From the NCBI GenBank assembly GCA_964463285.1, contig CAYXBB010000045.1, positions 1-12,088 of the forward strand: a stretch of 12,088 nt of DNA, written 5' to 3'. Position numbers and translations under genes: made by a program. Positions 1 through 6,158 of the stretch are shown in pieces. The notes under the pieces were generated by a model, which had not been told where the DNA came from, searched no databases, and saw nothing but the letters and a program-made list of their open reading frames with translations. Each line of letters starts with the position of its first letter. The stretch's first letter is position 1. This DNA is from JAAZLS01 sp964463285. GTDB taxonomy: Bacteria; Bacillota; Dethiobacteria; DTU022.

Positions 1-65
1 GGTTATGGCATGTTTCCCGATTTCCCTGAACCCGGTGGTAGGGGCGGGGTTCCATCCCCGCCCGG
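1..65 (+). repeat. REP unit, left copy flanking the RAYT gene
   Basis: The palindrome is GGGCGGGG (42-49), loop TTCCAT, CCCCGCCC (56-63), a perfect 8-bp stem. GTAG (38-41) stands directly 5' of it, as in bacterial REP elements recognised by RAYT transposases. The 63 nt from position 1 recur at 731-793 with four differences (59/63 by eye), so the transposase gene lies between two direct copies. The window begins inside or at the edge of this unit, so more copies may lie to the left. Confidence 0.85.
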
Positions 66-72
66 TTAAATA

Positions 73-78
73 TATAAT
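73..78 (+). promoter_or_regulatory. Possible -10 box of the RAYT gene
   Basis: A perfect TATAAT lies 20 nt upstream of the ATG at 99. At 17-nt spacing the -35 position (50-55, TTCCAT) falls in the REP loop and matches the consensus poorly. If used, the leader would be only about 14 nt and the REP would cover the upstream promoter half. No clear Shine-Dalgarno precedes the ATG, which suggests weak translation. Confidence 0.3.
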
Positions 79-98
79 TGATGGTTAAATGAAACAAA

Positions 99-578
99 AT
101 GCGAGAAAGAAAACAAATCAGGTTATCGGATTATGATTATTCCCAAACCGGGTTTTACTTTATAACCATCTGTACAAAAAACAAACAAAAAATATTGTCA
201 ACCATTACAGGCGGTGATCCTCATGCGACGCCGAATGTGGAATTGACCTTACTTGGAAAGGAAATCGTAAAAACCGTAAATTTTATTGAAAACCACAATC
301 CGGATGTTTTGATTGACAAATATATTATTATGCCGAATCATATCCATGCCATAATTATTTTGGGCGGGGATGGAACCCCGCCCCTACACAAAATCATTGG
401 ACAACTAAAATCTTTTACCACCAAACGATATAATGATATTAACAAAACCAAAAATCAGATTCTATGGCAACGCAGTTATTACGACCATGTGATAAGAAAC
501 GATCGGGAATACCGGGAGGTATGGAATTATATAGACATTAATCCCCTAAAATGGGAAGATGATAAATATTACATTTAA
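99..578 (+). CDS. REP-associated tyrosine transposase (RAYT, IS200/IS605-like Y1 family)
   Basis: This is a single-domain HUH nuclease of 159 residues, a normal size for RAYTs. Such enzymes cut and join single-stranded REP DNA through a tyrosine. The family N-terminus is visible (DYDYSQTGFYFITICT, 11-26). The metal-binding HUH motif is H81-I82-H83 in MPNHIHAIII, and the catalytic tyrosine is in RSYYDHVIR (Y127/Y128, most likely Y128). The C-terminal NYIDINPLKW is also typical. Oddly, residues 88-97 (LGGDGTPPLH), between the HUH strand and the tyrosine helix, are encoded by an inverted REP palindrome. Base use is A/T-rich (many AAA, ATA and TTT codons), unlike the G/C-richer polysaccharide genes, which fits a separate origin. 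No downstream partner gene exists. RAYTs are usually single-copy domesticated enzymes that move REPs rather than themselves. The gene looks intact. Confidence 0.93.
   Translation: MRERKQIRLSDYDYSQTGFYFITICTKNKQKILSTITGGDPHATPNVELTLLGKEIVKTVNFIENHNPDVLIDKYIIMPNHIHAIIILGGDGTPPLHKIIGQLKSFTTKRYNDINKTKNQILWQRSYYDHVIRNDREYREVWNYIDINPLKWEDDKYYI
362..383 (-). repeat. REP palindrome inside the RAYT coding sequence
   Basis: GGGCGGGG (362-369), ATGGAA, CCCCGCCC (376-383) is the exact reverse complement of the palindrome at 42-63. Its foot is also present: CTAC follows at 384-387, which is GTAG on the minus strand. It is translated in frame as GGDGTPPLH without disturbing either catalytic motif. The same inverted copy occurs at 11554-11575 in the RAYT remnant, so it predates the split of the two copies. 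Confidence 0.9.
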
Positions 579-670
579 TGTCGTAATGTTTTTATGAAAG
601 CCTGCGGGACGGTAATATACGTACAAACTTGTCTTGAACCTGGCGGGATGGCGCTATTCCCTCCGAATAT

Positions 671-719
671 CCCGGTACCCCCGAGCCGGTGGTGGGGGCG
701 GATTCCACCCCCCCGGCGG
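671..719 (+). repeat. Degenerate REP unit
   Basis: CCGGTGGTGGGGGCGG, then ATTCCA and CCCCCCCGG, follows the REP layout, but the stem is mutated and GTAG has become GTGG. It precedes the good copy at 731 by roughly one array period, which suggests a decayed tandem unit. Confidence 0.6.
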
Positions 720-730
720 CAGATGTACCT

Positions 731-793
731 GGTTATGGCATGTTTTCCGATTTCCCTGAACCCGGCGGTAGGGGCGGGGTTCCACCCCCGCCT
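731..793 (+). repeat. REP unit, right copy flanking the RAYT gene
   Basis: This is a direct repeat of positions 1-63, differing at four sites. GTAG (768-771) precedes GGGCGGGG (772-779), the loop TTCCAC and CCCCGCC (786-792). With the left copy it encloses the transposase in a REP-RAYT-REP unit of about 0.8 kb. Confidence 0.87.
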
Positions 794-843
794 CGCCCGT
801 GATTACCCAACCTCGTAAAAGGGGATAAACCGGCGGCAGTTAA

Positions 844-852
844 TGTTATAAT
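844..852 (+). promoter_or_regulatory. Extended -10 promoter of the polysaccharide cluster
   Basis: TGTTATAAT is a perfect TGnTATAAT extended -10 for the housekeeping sigma factor. The -35 at 17-nt spacing (824-829, GATAAA) is poor, which extended -10 promoters tolerate. Transcription would start near 859, about 45 nt before the GTG at 905. It lies just downstream of the REP units and is the best promoter candidate ahead of the nine-gene cluster. Confidence 0.5.
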
Positions 853-904
853 TGGACAGAACGGCATCGCCGGCCTGTTGCCCGGCAGCTTCGGGGGAAA
901 AGTG

Positions 905-1546
905 GTGGTAAAAATCAAAACCTACCGGATATATGAGAGATTTATTAAAAGATGGTTGGATATTTTGTTTGCCTTTATATTGTTGCTGGTATTGAGCCCG
1001 CTACTATTATTTCTGGCCCTGCTGGTAAAAATTAATTTAGGCAGCCCGGTGCTCTTCAAACAGCAAAGGCCCGGGTTTAAGGGAAAATTATTTACCATCT
1101 ACAAATTCAGAACCATGACCGACGAAAAAAATAAAAATGGGGAACCGTTGCCCAATCACCTCCGCCTGACCGGGTTTGGGCGGGCCCTGCGGGCCAGTTC
1201 CCTGGACGAGCTGCCCGAGCTGCTGAATATCCTGAAGGGCGATATGTCCTTTATCGGGCCACGACCCCTGCTGGTTGAATATCTTCCCCTGTATAACGAA
1301 CAGCAGAAACGCCGGCACGACACAAGACCGGGAATGTCGGGCCTGGCCCAGGTTAGCGGTCGCAATGTAATAACCTGGGAAGAAAGGTTTGGCTATGATG
1401 TTGAATATGTAGAGAACGTCTCTTTCCGGTTAGATCTGAAGATTGCTTTTAAAACAGCCATAAAGGTTATAGACAAAGATGGAATAAACAGCAGTGAGCT
1501 TGTGACTATGGAGAAGTTTAAAGGAACTGAGGAACCGGCTCCTTGA
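905..1546 (+). CDS. PglC-type initiating phosphoglycosyl transferase (monotopic sugar transferase)
   Basis: This enzyme moves a sugar 1-phosphate from a UDP-sugar to undecaprenyl phosphate at the inner membrane face, the first step of polymer assembly. The 213-residue protein is the short, catalytic-domain-only form, like PglC, EpsL and TuaA, without the WbaP/WcaJ transmembrane domain. One N-terminal hydrophobic segment (about 18-42) contains Ser31-Pro32, which in PglC breaks the helix to give a re-entrant topology. The catalytic Asp-Glu dyad is D101-E102 in SLDELPEL. KFRTM (67-71), FIGPRP (116-121) and RPGMSGLAQVSGR (141-153) are family hallmarks. I chose GTG 905 because GGGGG (893-897) lies 7 nt upstream. 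A TTG at 878 would add nine residues and has no such site. It leads the cluster 31 nt before a PglD-like gene, so the substrate may be a UDP-acetamido-amino sugar. That is inferred from context. Confidence 0.92.
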   Translation: MVKIKTYRIYERFIKRWLDILFAFILLLVLSPLLLFLALLVKINLGSPVLFKQQRPGFKGKLFTIYKFRTMTDEKNKNGEPLPNHLRLTGFGRALRASSLDELPELLNILKGDMSFIGPRPLLVEYLPLYNEQQKRRHDTRPGMSGLAQVSGRNVITWEERFGYDVEYVENVSFRLDLKIAFKTAIKVIDKDGINSSELVTMEKFKGTEEPAP

Positions 1547-1577
1547 TATTGAACTACCCGCAAAGGGGTAAGGTTAT

Positions 1578-2225
1578 ATGAAAAATCTCTGTATATACGG
1601 CTGTGGCGGCCTGGGCAGAGAAATCGCCGATCTGGCCCGGCGGATAGGCCAATGGGGAAGGATTGCTTTCGTTGACGACAATATAACCGGCAGGGAAGTA
1701 GACCGGATTAAGGTTTACACCTTCGAAGAAATGAAAACCCAATTAACCGGAAACGGGCTGGAGGTAATTGTTGCGGTTGGCGAGCCTGTTGTTAGAAAAG
1801 CAATATATGAAAGATTGGCGAATAATAAATTAAACTATGCCAAAGTTATAGATCCGGGATTTATCTTATCGACCTCCTCCTCGATTGCCGGGGGCACCGT
1901 TGTTCATACCGGGGCCATAGCCACCTGCAATGTGCATATCCAGGAAGGTTGCTTAATTAATAAGCAGGCTGTGATTGGCCATGATGTAACAATCGGCAAA
2001 TACAGTGTTATTTCTCCCAGTGTGTCGATCGGGGGAAATGTAAATATCGGTTCCGGTTGTTATTTGGGTAGCGGAGCTATTATCAGGAACGGAATCGATA
2101 TTGGCACCGATTCCATTATCGGTATGGGAGCAGTGGTTTTAAGTGATGTGAAACCCAATTCAGTTATGGTCGGCAACCCCGCCCGCCGGATCAGAGATAA
2201 TTTGAACAAAAAGGTCTTTCGTTGA
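1578..2225 (+). CDS. PglD-like sugar O/N-acetyltransferase (left-handed beta-helix)
   Basis: The protein has 215 residues, the normal PglD/NeuD length. An N-terminal Rossmann-like domain has the GCGGLGRE motif (8-15), which in PglD helps bind the UDP-sugar. A hexapeptide-repeat left-handed beta-helix spans about 100-200. The probable catalytic base is His135, paired with Asp136 in AVIGHDVTIG, equivalent to the His-Glu pair of Campylobacter PglD. The C-terminal VMVGNPAR is typical of acetyl-CoA-binding members. Family enzymes acetylate UDP-4-amino sugars (bacillosamine pathway), and NeuD relatives acetylate sialic acid. It sits immediately behind a PglC-type transferase, a pairing known from pgl and eps loci. 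No 4,6-dehydratase or aminotransferase is in the window, so the amino-sugar precursor must come from elsewhere. AAGG and AAAGGGG precede the ATG. Confidence 0.88.
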   Translation: MKNLCIYGCGGLGREIADLARRIGQWGRIAFVDDNITGREVDRIKVYTFEEMKTQLTGNGLEVIVAVGEPVVRKAIYERLANNKLNYAKVIDPGFILSTSSSIAGGTVVHTGAIATCNVHIQEGCLINKQAVIGHDVTIGKYSVISPSVSIGGNVNIGSGCYLGSGAIIRNGIDIGTDSIIGMGAVVLSDVKPNSVMVGNPARRIRDNLNKKVFR

Positions 2226-2234
2226 ATTTCGCCG

Positions 2235-2268
2235 GAAAAAAATTATAAAAAAGCCTGGGTTATCAGGC
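2235..2268 (-). terminator. Possible intrinsic terminator facing the minus strand
   Basis: Read on the minus strand, GCCTG (2268-2264), a six-base loop and CAGGC (2257-2253) form a 5-bp hairpin, followed by TTTTTTATAATTTTTTT. The stem is short but the U-tract is strong. No minus-strand gene exists here, so it would stop antisense transcripts. It could be chance in an A-rich gap. Confidence 0.35.
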
Positions 2269-2303
2269 CGGGCAGGCGGGTAAGAGCGTCGAGGGAATAA
2301 ACA

Positions 2304-3581
2304 GTGACGAATAAAAGAACAATCTGGATAATGAACCATTATGCCACCAACATGTTTTTTAATGAGGGTGGGCGTCATTACTGGTTTGCCGAAAACCTGC
2401 TGGAAAGCGGTTATGAGCCCACCATATTTTGCGCCCGCACCAGACATAACCTCGAAGAGCCGGTGGCTATTCCCCAAGGCAAGTACCTCAGAAAAACTAC
2501 CGGGGCCAAAAATATTCCCTTTGTATTTGTTAAAACAACAAACTACCGGGGAAGCGGGGGGCAGCGGATAAGAAACATGGCGGAGTTTTCCTGGAACCTC
2601 TACCCGGTGGCCGGAGAATATGCCCGCCTTTACGGAAAACCGGCGGTGATCTTGGCCTCCAGTGTTCACCCCCTTACCCTGGTGGCGGGAATCAAGATCG
2701 CCAAAAAATTCCGGGTCCCCTGTATATGCGAGATCCGGGATCTCTGGCCGGAAAGCCTGGTGGCCTATGGATTGCTGAAGGGTAACAGTTTAACTGCAAA
2801 GGTTCTGTACCGGGCGGAGCGGTGGATCTATGAACAGGCCGATTCCATTGTTATGACCTGGGAAGGCGGGAAGGACTATATCTGCCACCGGGGATGGGAT
2901 AACAGAATAGATCTCGGTAAAGTAAAACATATCAGCAACGGGGTTTCCCTGGAGGCTTTTGATAAAAACAGCGAAGAATACCAGGTAGCGGACCCGGACC
3001 TGGACAATAAGGGGTATATAAACCTGGTATATGCCGGTTCCCTGGGAAAGGTTAACCACCTGGGGCTTTTGCTGGATGCGGCCAAGATAATTCAAAACCG
3101 GGGACCTGCCCGGTTCCGGTTTTTGATCTATGGATCCGGGGAAGAAAAAGAAGCCCTTGAAAAAAGGTGCCGGGATGAAAACCTAGACAATGTAATGTTT
3201 AAAGGCCGTATTGAAAAAAAATTTGTTCCCTCGGTATTGAAAAAAGCCCGGGTGAACATCCTGCATAATGCCAGTACCTCCCTGGACAAGTATGGGCAGA
3301 GCCAGAATAAACTTTTTGAATACCTGGCTGCCGGGAGGTGTATAGTGCAGACCTACTCCACGGGCTACAGCATTATAGAAAAACATAACTGCGGCATATG
3401 TGCGCCTCTGCAAAACGCGGAGGAGATTGCCCGGGCGCTGCTTGAAGCCGGCACCAGCGAAGAACAGAATAAAATCATGGGAGCCAATGCCAGGAGGGCT
3501 TCCCCTGAATATGATTTTCGCCGGTTAACGGATAAATTGATAGCCATAATCAAGGACCTGGAGGGGGAGCCTGTTGAATAA
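2304..3581 (+). CDS. GT4-family glycosyltransferase, WbuB-like
   Basis: This 425-residue protein is a retaining GT-B-fold glycosyltransferase that probably adds a sugar to the lipid-linked intermediate on the cytoplasmic side. The N-terminal acceptor domain has a WbuB-type signature, SSVHPLTLVAGIKIAKK (119-135) and EIRDLWPES (143-151). The C-terminal nucleotide-sugar domain shows ISNGV (210-214), YAGSLGKVNHL (243-253), IYGSGEE (275-281) and SQNKLFEYLAAG (333-344), the last holding the first glutamate of the usual EX7E site. WbuB/WbjE-type enzymes often transfer N-acetyl-fucosamine-like sugars, but donor and acceptor cannot be read from sequence. The GTG start has GAGGGA at 2291-2296 (7-nt spacing). 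It follows the acetyltransferase by 78 nt and overlaps the next gene by 8 nt, so it belongs to the same operon. Confidence 0.9.
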   Translation: MTNKRTIWIMNHYATNMFFNEGGRHYWFAENLLESGYEPTIFCARTRHNLEEPVAIPQGKYLRKTTGAKNIPFVFVKTTNYRGSGGQRIRNMAEFSWNLYPVAGEYARLYGKPAVILASSVHPLTLVAGIKIAKKFRVPCICEIRDLWPESLVAYGLLKGNSLTAKVLYRAERWIYEQADSIVMTWEGGKDYICHRGWDNRIDLGKVKHISNGVSLEAFDKNSEEYQVADPDLDNKGYINLVYAGSLGKVNHLGLLLDAAKIIQNRGPARFRFLIYGSGEEKEALEKRCRDENLDNVMFKGRIEKKFVPSVLKKARVNILHNASTSLDKYGQSQNKLFEYLAAGRCIVQTYSTGYSIIEKHNCGICAPLQNAEEIARALLEAGTSEEQNKIMGANARRASPEYDFRRLTDKLIAIIKDLEGEPVE

Positions 3582-4896
3582 CCTGTTTAAAAGGATCGTC
3601 GCCGGGGAGGATAAAATTTCTGTTACTGGATTGGGCTATGTGGGCCTGCCGCTGGCGGTGGCTTTTGCCCGCAAGGTGAGCGTAGTGGGCTTTGACATAA
3701 ACAGGGAAAAAATCAGTCTTTATAAATCGGGAATTGATCCTACCGGAGAGGTGGGGAACCGGGCAGTAAGAGAGTCGAGTATTGAGTTTACCGACGATGA
3801 ACAAAGACTTGCCGAAGCAAGGTTTCATATTGTAGCCGTGCCTACTCCGATCAATGCCGATAAAACACCCGATCTTTGCCCGGTGGAAGAGGCCAGTAGA
3901 ATAATTGGGCGTCATCTAACCGACAAATCAATAGTGGTATATGAATCCACCGTATATCCGGGGGTTACCGAGGATATTTGCATACCGGTATTGGAGAGGG
4001 AATCGGGTTTAACCTGCGGGGTGGATTTTAAAATCGGTTACTCGCCGGAAAGAATTAACCCCGGCGACCGGGTCCATAGGTTTGAAAACATAGTGAAGAT
4101 TGTTTCCGGCATGGATGGGGAAAGCCTTGACCTGATAGCCCGGGTGTACGAACTGGCGGTTGAGGCCGGAGTTCACCGGGCCGGTTCGATCAAGGTAGCC
4201 GAGGCGGCCAAGGTGGTTGAGAACAGCCAGCGGGATATAAATATTGCCTTTATGAATGAACTGGCCATGGTGTTCGACAAAATGGGAATCGATACCGGAG
4301 AGGTGATCGAGGCCATGAATACCAAGTGGAACGCCCTCGGGTTTTACCCGGGGCTGGTTGGCGGCCACTGTATCGGGGTTGACCCCTATTACTTTCTCTA
4401 TAAGGCCGAAAAATTGGGTTATCACAGCCAGATTATCCTTTCCGGCAGGAAAATAAATGACGGAATGGCCAGATTTATCACCGGGACCATCATTAAAAAG
4501 CTGATCCATGCCAACAAAGTGGTGAAGCAATCAAAGGTTGTTATCCTGGGCCTAACCTTTAAAGAAAACACCGCCGACATAAGAAACTCAAGGGTTATAG
4601 ATATTATTGAAGGTCTTAAGGAATACGGAATAGAACCGGCTGTGGTTGATCCCTGCGCTGATGCCGCCGCGGCCAAAAGGGAATACGGGATTGAACTGGT
4701 GGATCTCGAAGATATAAAAAAAGCCGATTGCCTGGTATTTACCGTTGCCCATGACCGGTTTAAACATCTGGGCCCTGAGGAGCTGGACTCCATGTTTGGG
4801 GATGGGGGAAACGAAAACAAGGTAATTATCGATGTTAAAAGCATCCTGAACCGGTCTATGCTGGAGAAAAAAGGGTATAGTTACTGGAGATTATAG
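3574..4896 (+). CDS. UDP-N-acetyl-hexosamine 6-dehydrogenase (nucleotide sugar dehydrogenase, WbpA/TviB type)
   Basis: The enzyme oxidises C6 of a UDP-hexose or UDP-HexNAc in two NAD-dependent steps to the UDP-uronic acid, supplying an acidic sugar. The NAD site is GLGYVG (19-24) with Asp41 binding the ribose. VPTP (89-92) and EST (124-126) are conserved. YSPERINPGD (156-165) marks the WbpA/TviB branch, which favours UDP-GlcNAc or UDP-GalNAc over UDP-glucose. The catalytic lysine region is AKVVENSQRDINIA (212-225), and the nucleophile is Cys266 in GGHCIGVDPYY. LTFKEN and DIRNS (327-339) belong to the C-terminal domain. Length (440) is usual. The TTG start overlaps the previous stop by 8 nt, and GAGGGGGAG lies just upstream, which indicates translational coupling. 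The substrate is inferred from branch motifs only, and UDP-glucose remains possible. Confidence 0.93.
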   Translation: MNNLFKRIVAGEDKISVTGLGYVGLPLAVAFARKVSVVGFDINREKISLYKSGIDPTGEVGNRAVRESSIEFTDDEQRLAEARFHIVAVPTPINADKTPDLCPVEEASRIIGRHLTDKSIVVYESTVYPGVTEDICIPVLERESGLTCGVDFKIGYSPERINPGDRVHRFENIVKIVSGMDGESLDLIARVYELAVEAGVHRAGSIKVAEAAKVVENSQRDINIAFMNELAMVFDKMGIDTGEVIEAMNTKWNALGFYPGLVGGHCIGVDPYYFLYKAEKLGYHSQIILSGRKINDGMARFITGTIIKKLIHANKVVKQSKVVILGLTFKENTADIRNSRVIDIIEGLKEYGIEPAVVDPCADAAAAKREYGIELVDLEDIKKADCLVFTVAHDRFKHLGPEELDSMFGDGGNENKVIIDVKSILNRSMLEKKGYSYWRL

Positions 4897-4917
4897 TTGA
4901 AAGAGAAGGCCCGGGCG

Positions 4918-6036
4918 ATGAAGGTTTTGCATATCAACTCCTATTATAATGGCAGCATATTTTATAAAAATATGTATGACAAACAGATTGACAGCGGTTT
5001 GGCCATTGAGGTGTTCGTGCCGGTGCCCTTGCCCCGTAAAAAGCCGGGAACGGAGGCGGAGGGGAGTGGGGATCTGGGAGCCTATACCAGGGTCCGTGCT
5101 AATCACCACCGGTGGGATCGATTGCTGTTTCATTTAAAACACCGCAAGATTTACCGCGATCTTACCAGGTGGTTTGATCCCAAGAGCTGCTCTATGGTTC
5201 ATGCCCATTCTTTGTTTTCCAACGGCTATATTGCCCTGAAACTCAAACAGGATTTTAATGTCCCCTATGTGGTGATGGTCCGAAATACCGATATCAATAT
5301 ATTCTTTAGGTATATGATTCATTTAAGGAAACTCGGGATTCAAATAATGAACGAGGCCAAACATGTGGTATTTTTATCAAAATCCTACCGAAACAGGCTG
5401 ATTGAGCGGTATGTGCCCCCCGGTTTAAGGGAGGGTGTTTTTAATAAATCGGCAATTATCCCCAATGGCCTGGATGATTTCTGGTTAAATCATAAACCTG
5501 ATGAAAAAAAAGAGGCCCCGGGAAATAGAATTAAAATATTATTTGCCGGTCGGATAACCCGGGGGAAAAACGTATCCATCACCATAAAGGCCTGTAAAAT
5601 ATTGTTGTCTCGGGGGTATGAGGTAAAATTCACGGTGGTCGGAGGCATTAAAGACAGGGCAGAGTACCGGGCCATTAAAGCCCATGATTTTGTGACCCAG
5701 GTGGAGCACCTGCCGAAGGAGAAATTGATAGACCTGTACCGGGCCGGCGATATATTTGTGATGCCTTCTAAAAGAGAGACCTTCGGCCTGGTCTACGGGG
5801 AGGCCATGAGCCAGGGACTGCCGGTTATCTATACCCGGGGGCAGGGCTTTGACGGCCAGTTTGATGAAGGGGTGGTGGGGTATTCCGTAGATTGCAACTC
5901 GGCGGAGGAGATAGCGGACCGGGTGATAGATATATTGGTTAATTACGAGCAGATATCAAAAAACTGCCTTTTAAACGTGGGCAAATTTGATTGGCGCAAG
6001 ATCACCCGGGAATATACTCGGTTATATTCAAGCTAA
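4918..6036 (+). CDS. GT4-family glycosyltransferase
   Basis: This is a GT-B glycosyltransferase of 372 residues. The N-terminal domain begins with the family strand MKVLHINSYY and has HAHSLFSNGYIA (95-106). The donor domain shows IIPNGLDDF (180-188), FAGRITRGKNV (209-219) and the EX7E pair E287/E295 in RETFGLVYGEAMSQG (286-300), which binds the nucleotide sugar phosphates. It should act on the cytoplasmic face after the first sugar is loaded. I chose ATG 4918 because GAAGG (4905-4909) lies 8 nt upstream and the protein then starts at the conserved strand. A TTG at 4897, directly after the previous stop and preceded by GGAGA, would add seven residues. The gene is tightly coupled to the dehydrogenase, whose uronic acid it may transfer, but no motif proves this. 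The stop codon lies in an inverted-repeat element. Confidence 0.88.
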   Translation: MKVLHINSYYNGSIFYKNMYDKQIDSGLAIEVFVPVPLPRKKPGTEAEGSGDLGAYTRVRANHHRWDRLLFHLKHRKIYRDLTRWFDPKSCSMVHAHSLFSNGYIALKLKQDFNVPYVVMVRNTDINIFFRYMIHLRKLGIQIMNEAKHVVFLSKSYRNRLIERYVPPGLREGVFNKSAIIPNGLDDFWLNHKPDEKKEAPGNRIKILFAGRITRGKNVSITIKACKILLSRGYEVKFTVVGGIKDRAEYRAIKAHDFVTQVEHLPKEKLIDLYRAGDIFVMPSKRETFGLVYGEAMSQGLPVIYTRGQGFDGQFDEGVVGYSVDCNSAEEIADRVIDILVNYEQISKNCLLNVGKFDWRKITREYTRLYSS

Positions 6037-6141
6037 ATTCCCTTTAATCTCCCTTTTAGAAAAAGAAAGTTGATAGAATCCTTATCTGTAAAAAAGGTTT
6101 TTCCCCTTGTCCCGTTATTTTGGGAGATAAGGGGGATTTTA
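6034..6141. repeat. MITE-like inverted-repeat element, copy 1
   Basis: Terminal inverted repeats of 20 nt lie at 6034-6053 (TAAATTCCCTTTAATCTCCC) and 6122-6141 (GGGAGATAAGGGGGATTTTA). They match at 16 of 20 positions when one is reverse-complemented. The 108-bp element fills most of the gap between a glycosyltransferase and the flippase. Its left end supplies the upstream stop codon, and its right end stops 2 nt before the flippase ribosome binding site. A related element is at 10185-10254. It holds no gene. The transcript could fold and affect read-through. Confidence 0.6.
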
Positions 6142-6158
6142 GGTGGGGAGGAGTTTGG

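Larger units (their letters stand above)
579..904. other. Non-coding REP-rich gap before the polysaccharide cluster
   Basis: This 326-nt stretch carries a degenerate REP (671-719), a good REP (731-793), a candidate extended -10 promoter (844-852) and the ribosome binding site of the next gene (893-897). I see no real gene. A 74-codon reading frame at 594-818 translates the palindromes themselves. Positions 579-670 show no recognisable element. Confidence 0.7.

Noticed and set aside
594..818. A 74-codon + strand reading frame between the RAYT and the first polysaccharide gene, and a 61-codon minus-strand frame at 733-918
   Set aside because: Both mainly translate the REP palindromes (GAGFHPR and GGGGTPPLPP type peptides), have no ribosome binding site and resemble no family. 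The minus frame also runs into the start of the next gene.
4009..4530. Large minus-strand frames opposite the dehydrogenase (also 4422-4844) and opposite the WbuB-like gene
   Set aside because: They are shadows of strongly supported + strand genes and show no recognisable motif or ribosome binding site.
6120..6158. N-terminal extension of the flippase from TTG 6120
   Set aside because: The extra 13 codons come from the inverted-repeat element, while TTG 6159 has a strong, well-spaced ribosome binding site and begins where family similarity starts.
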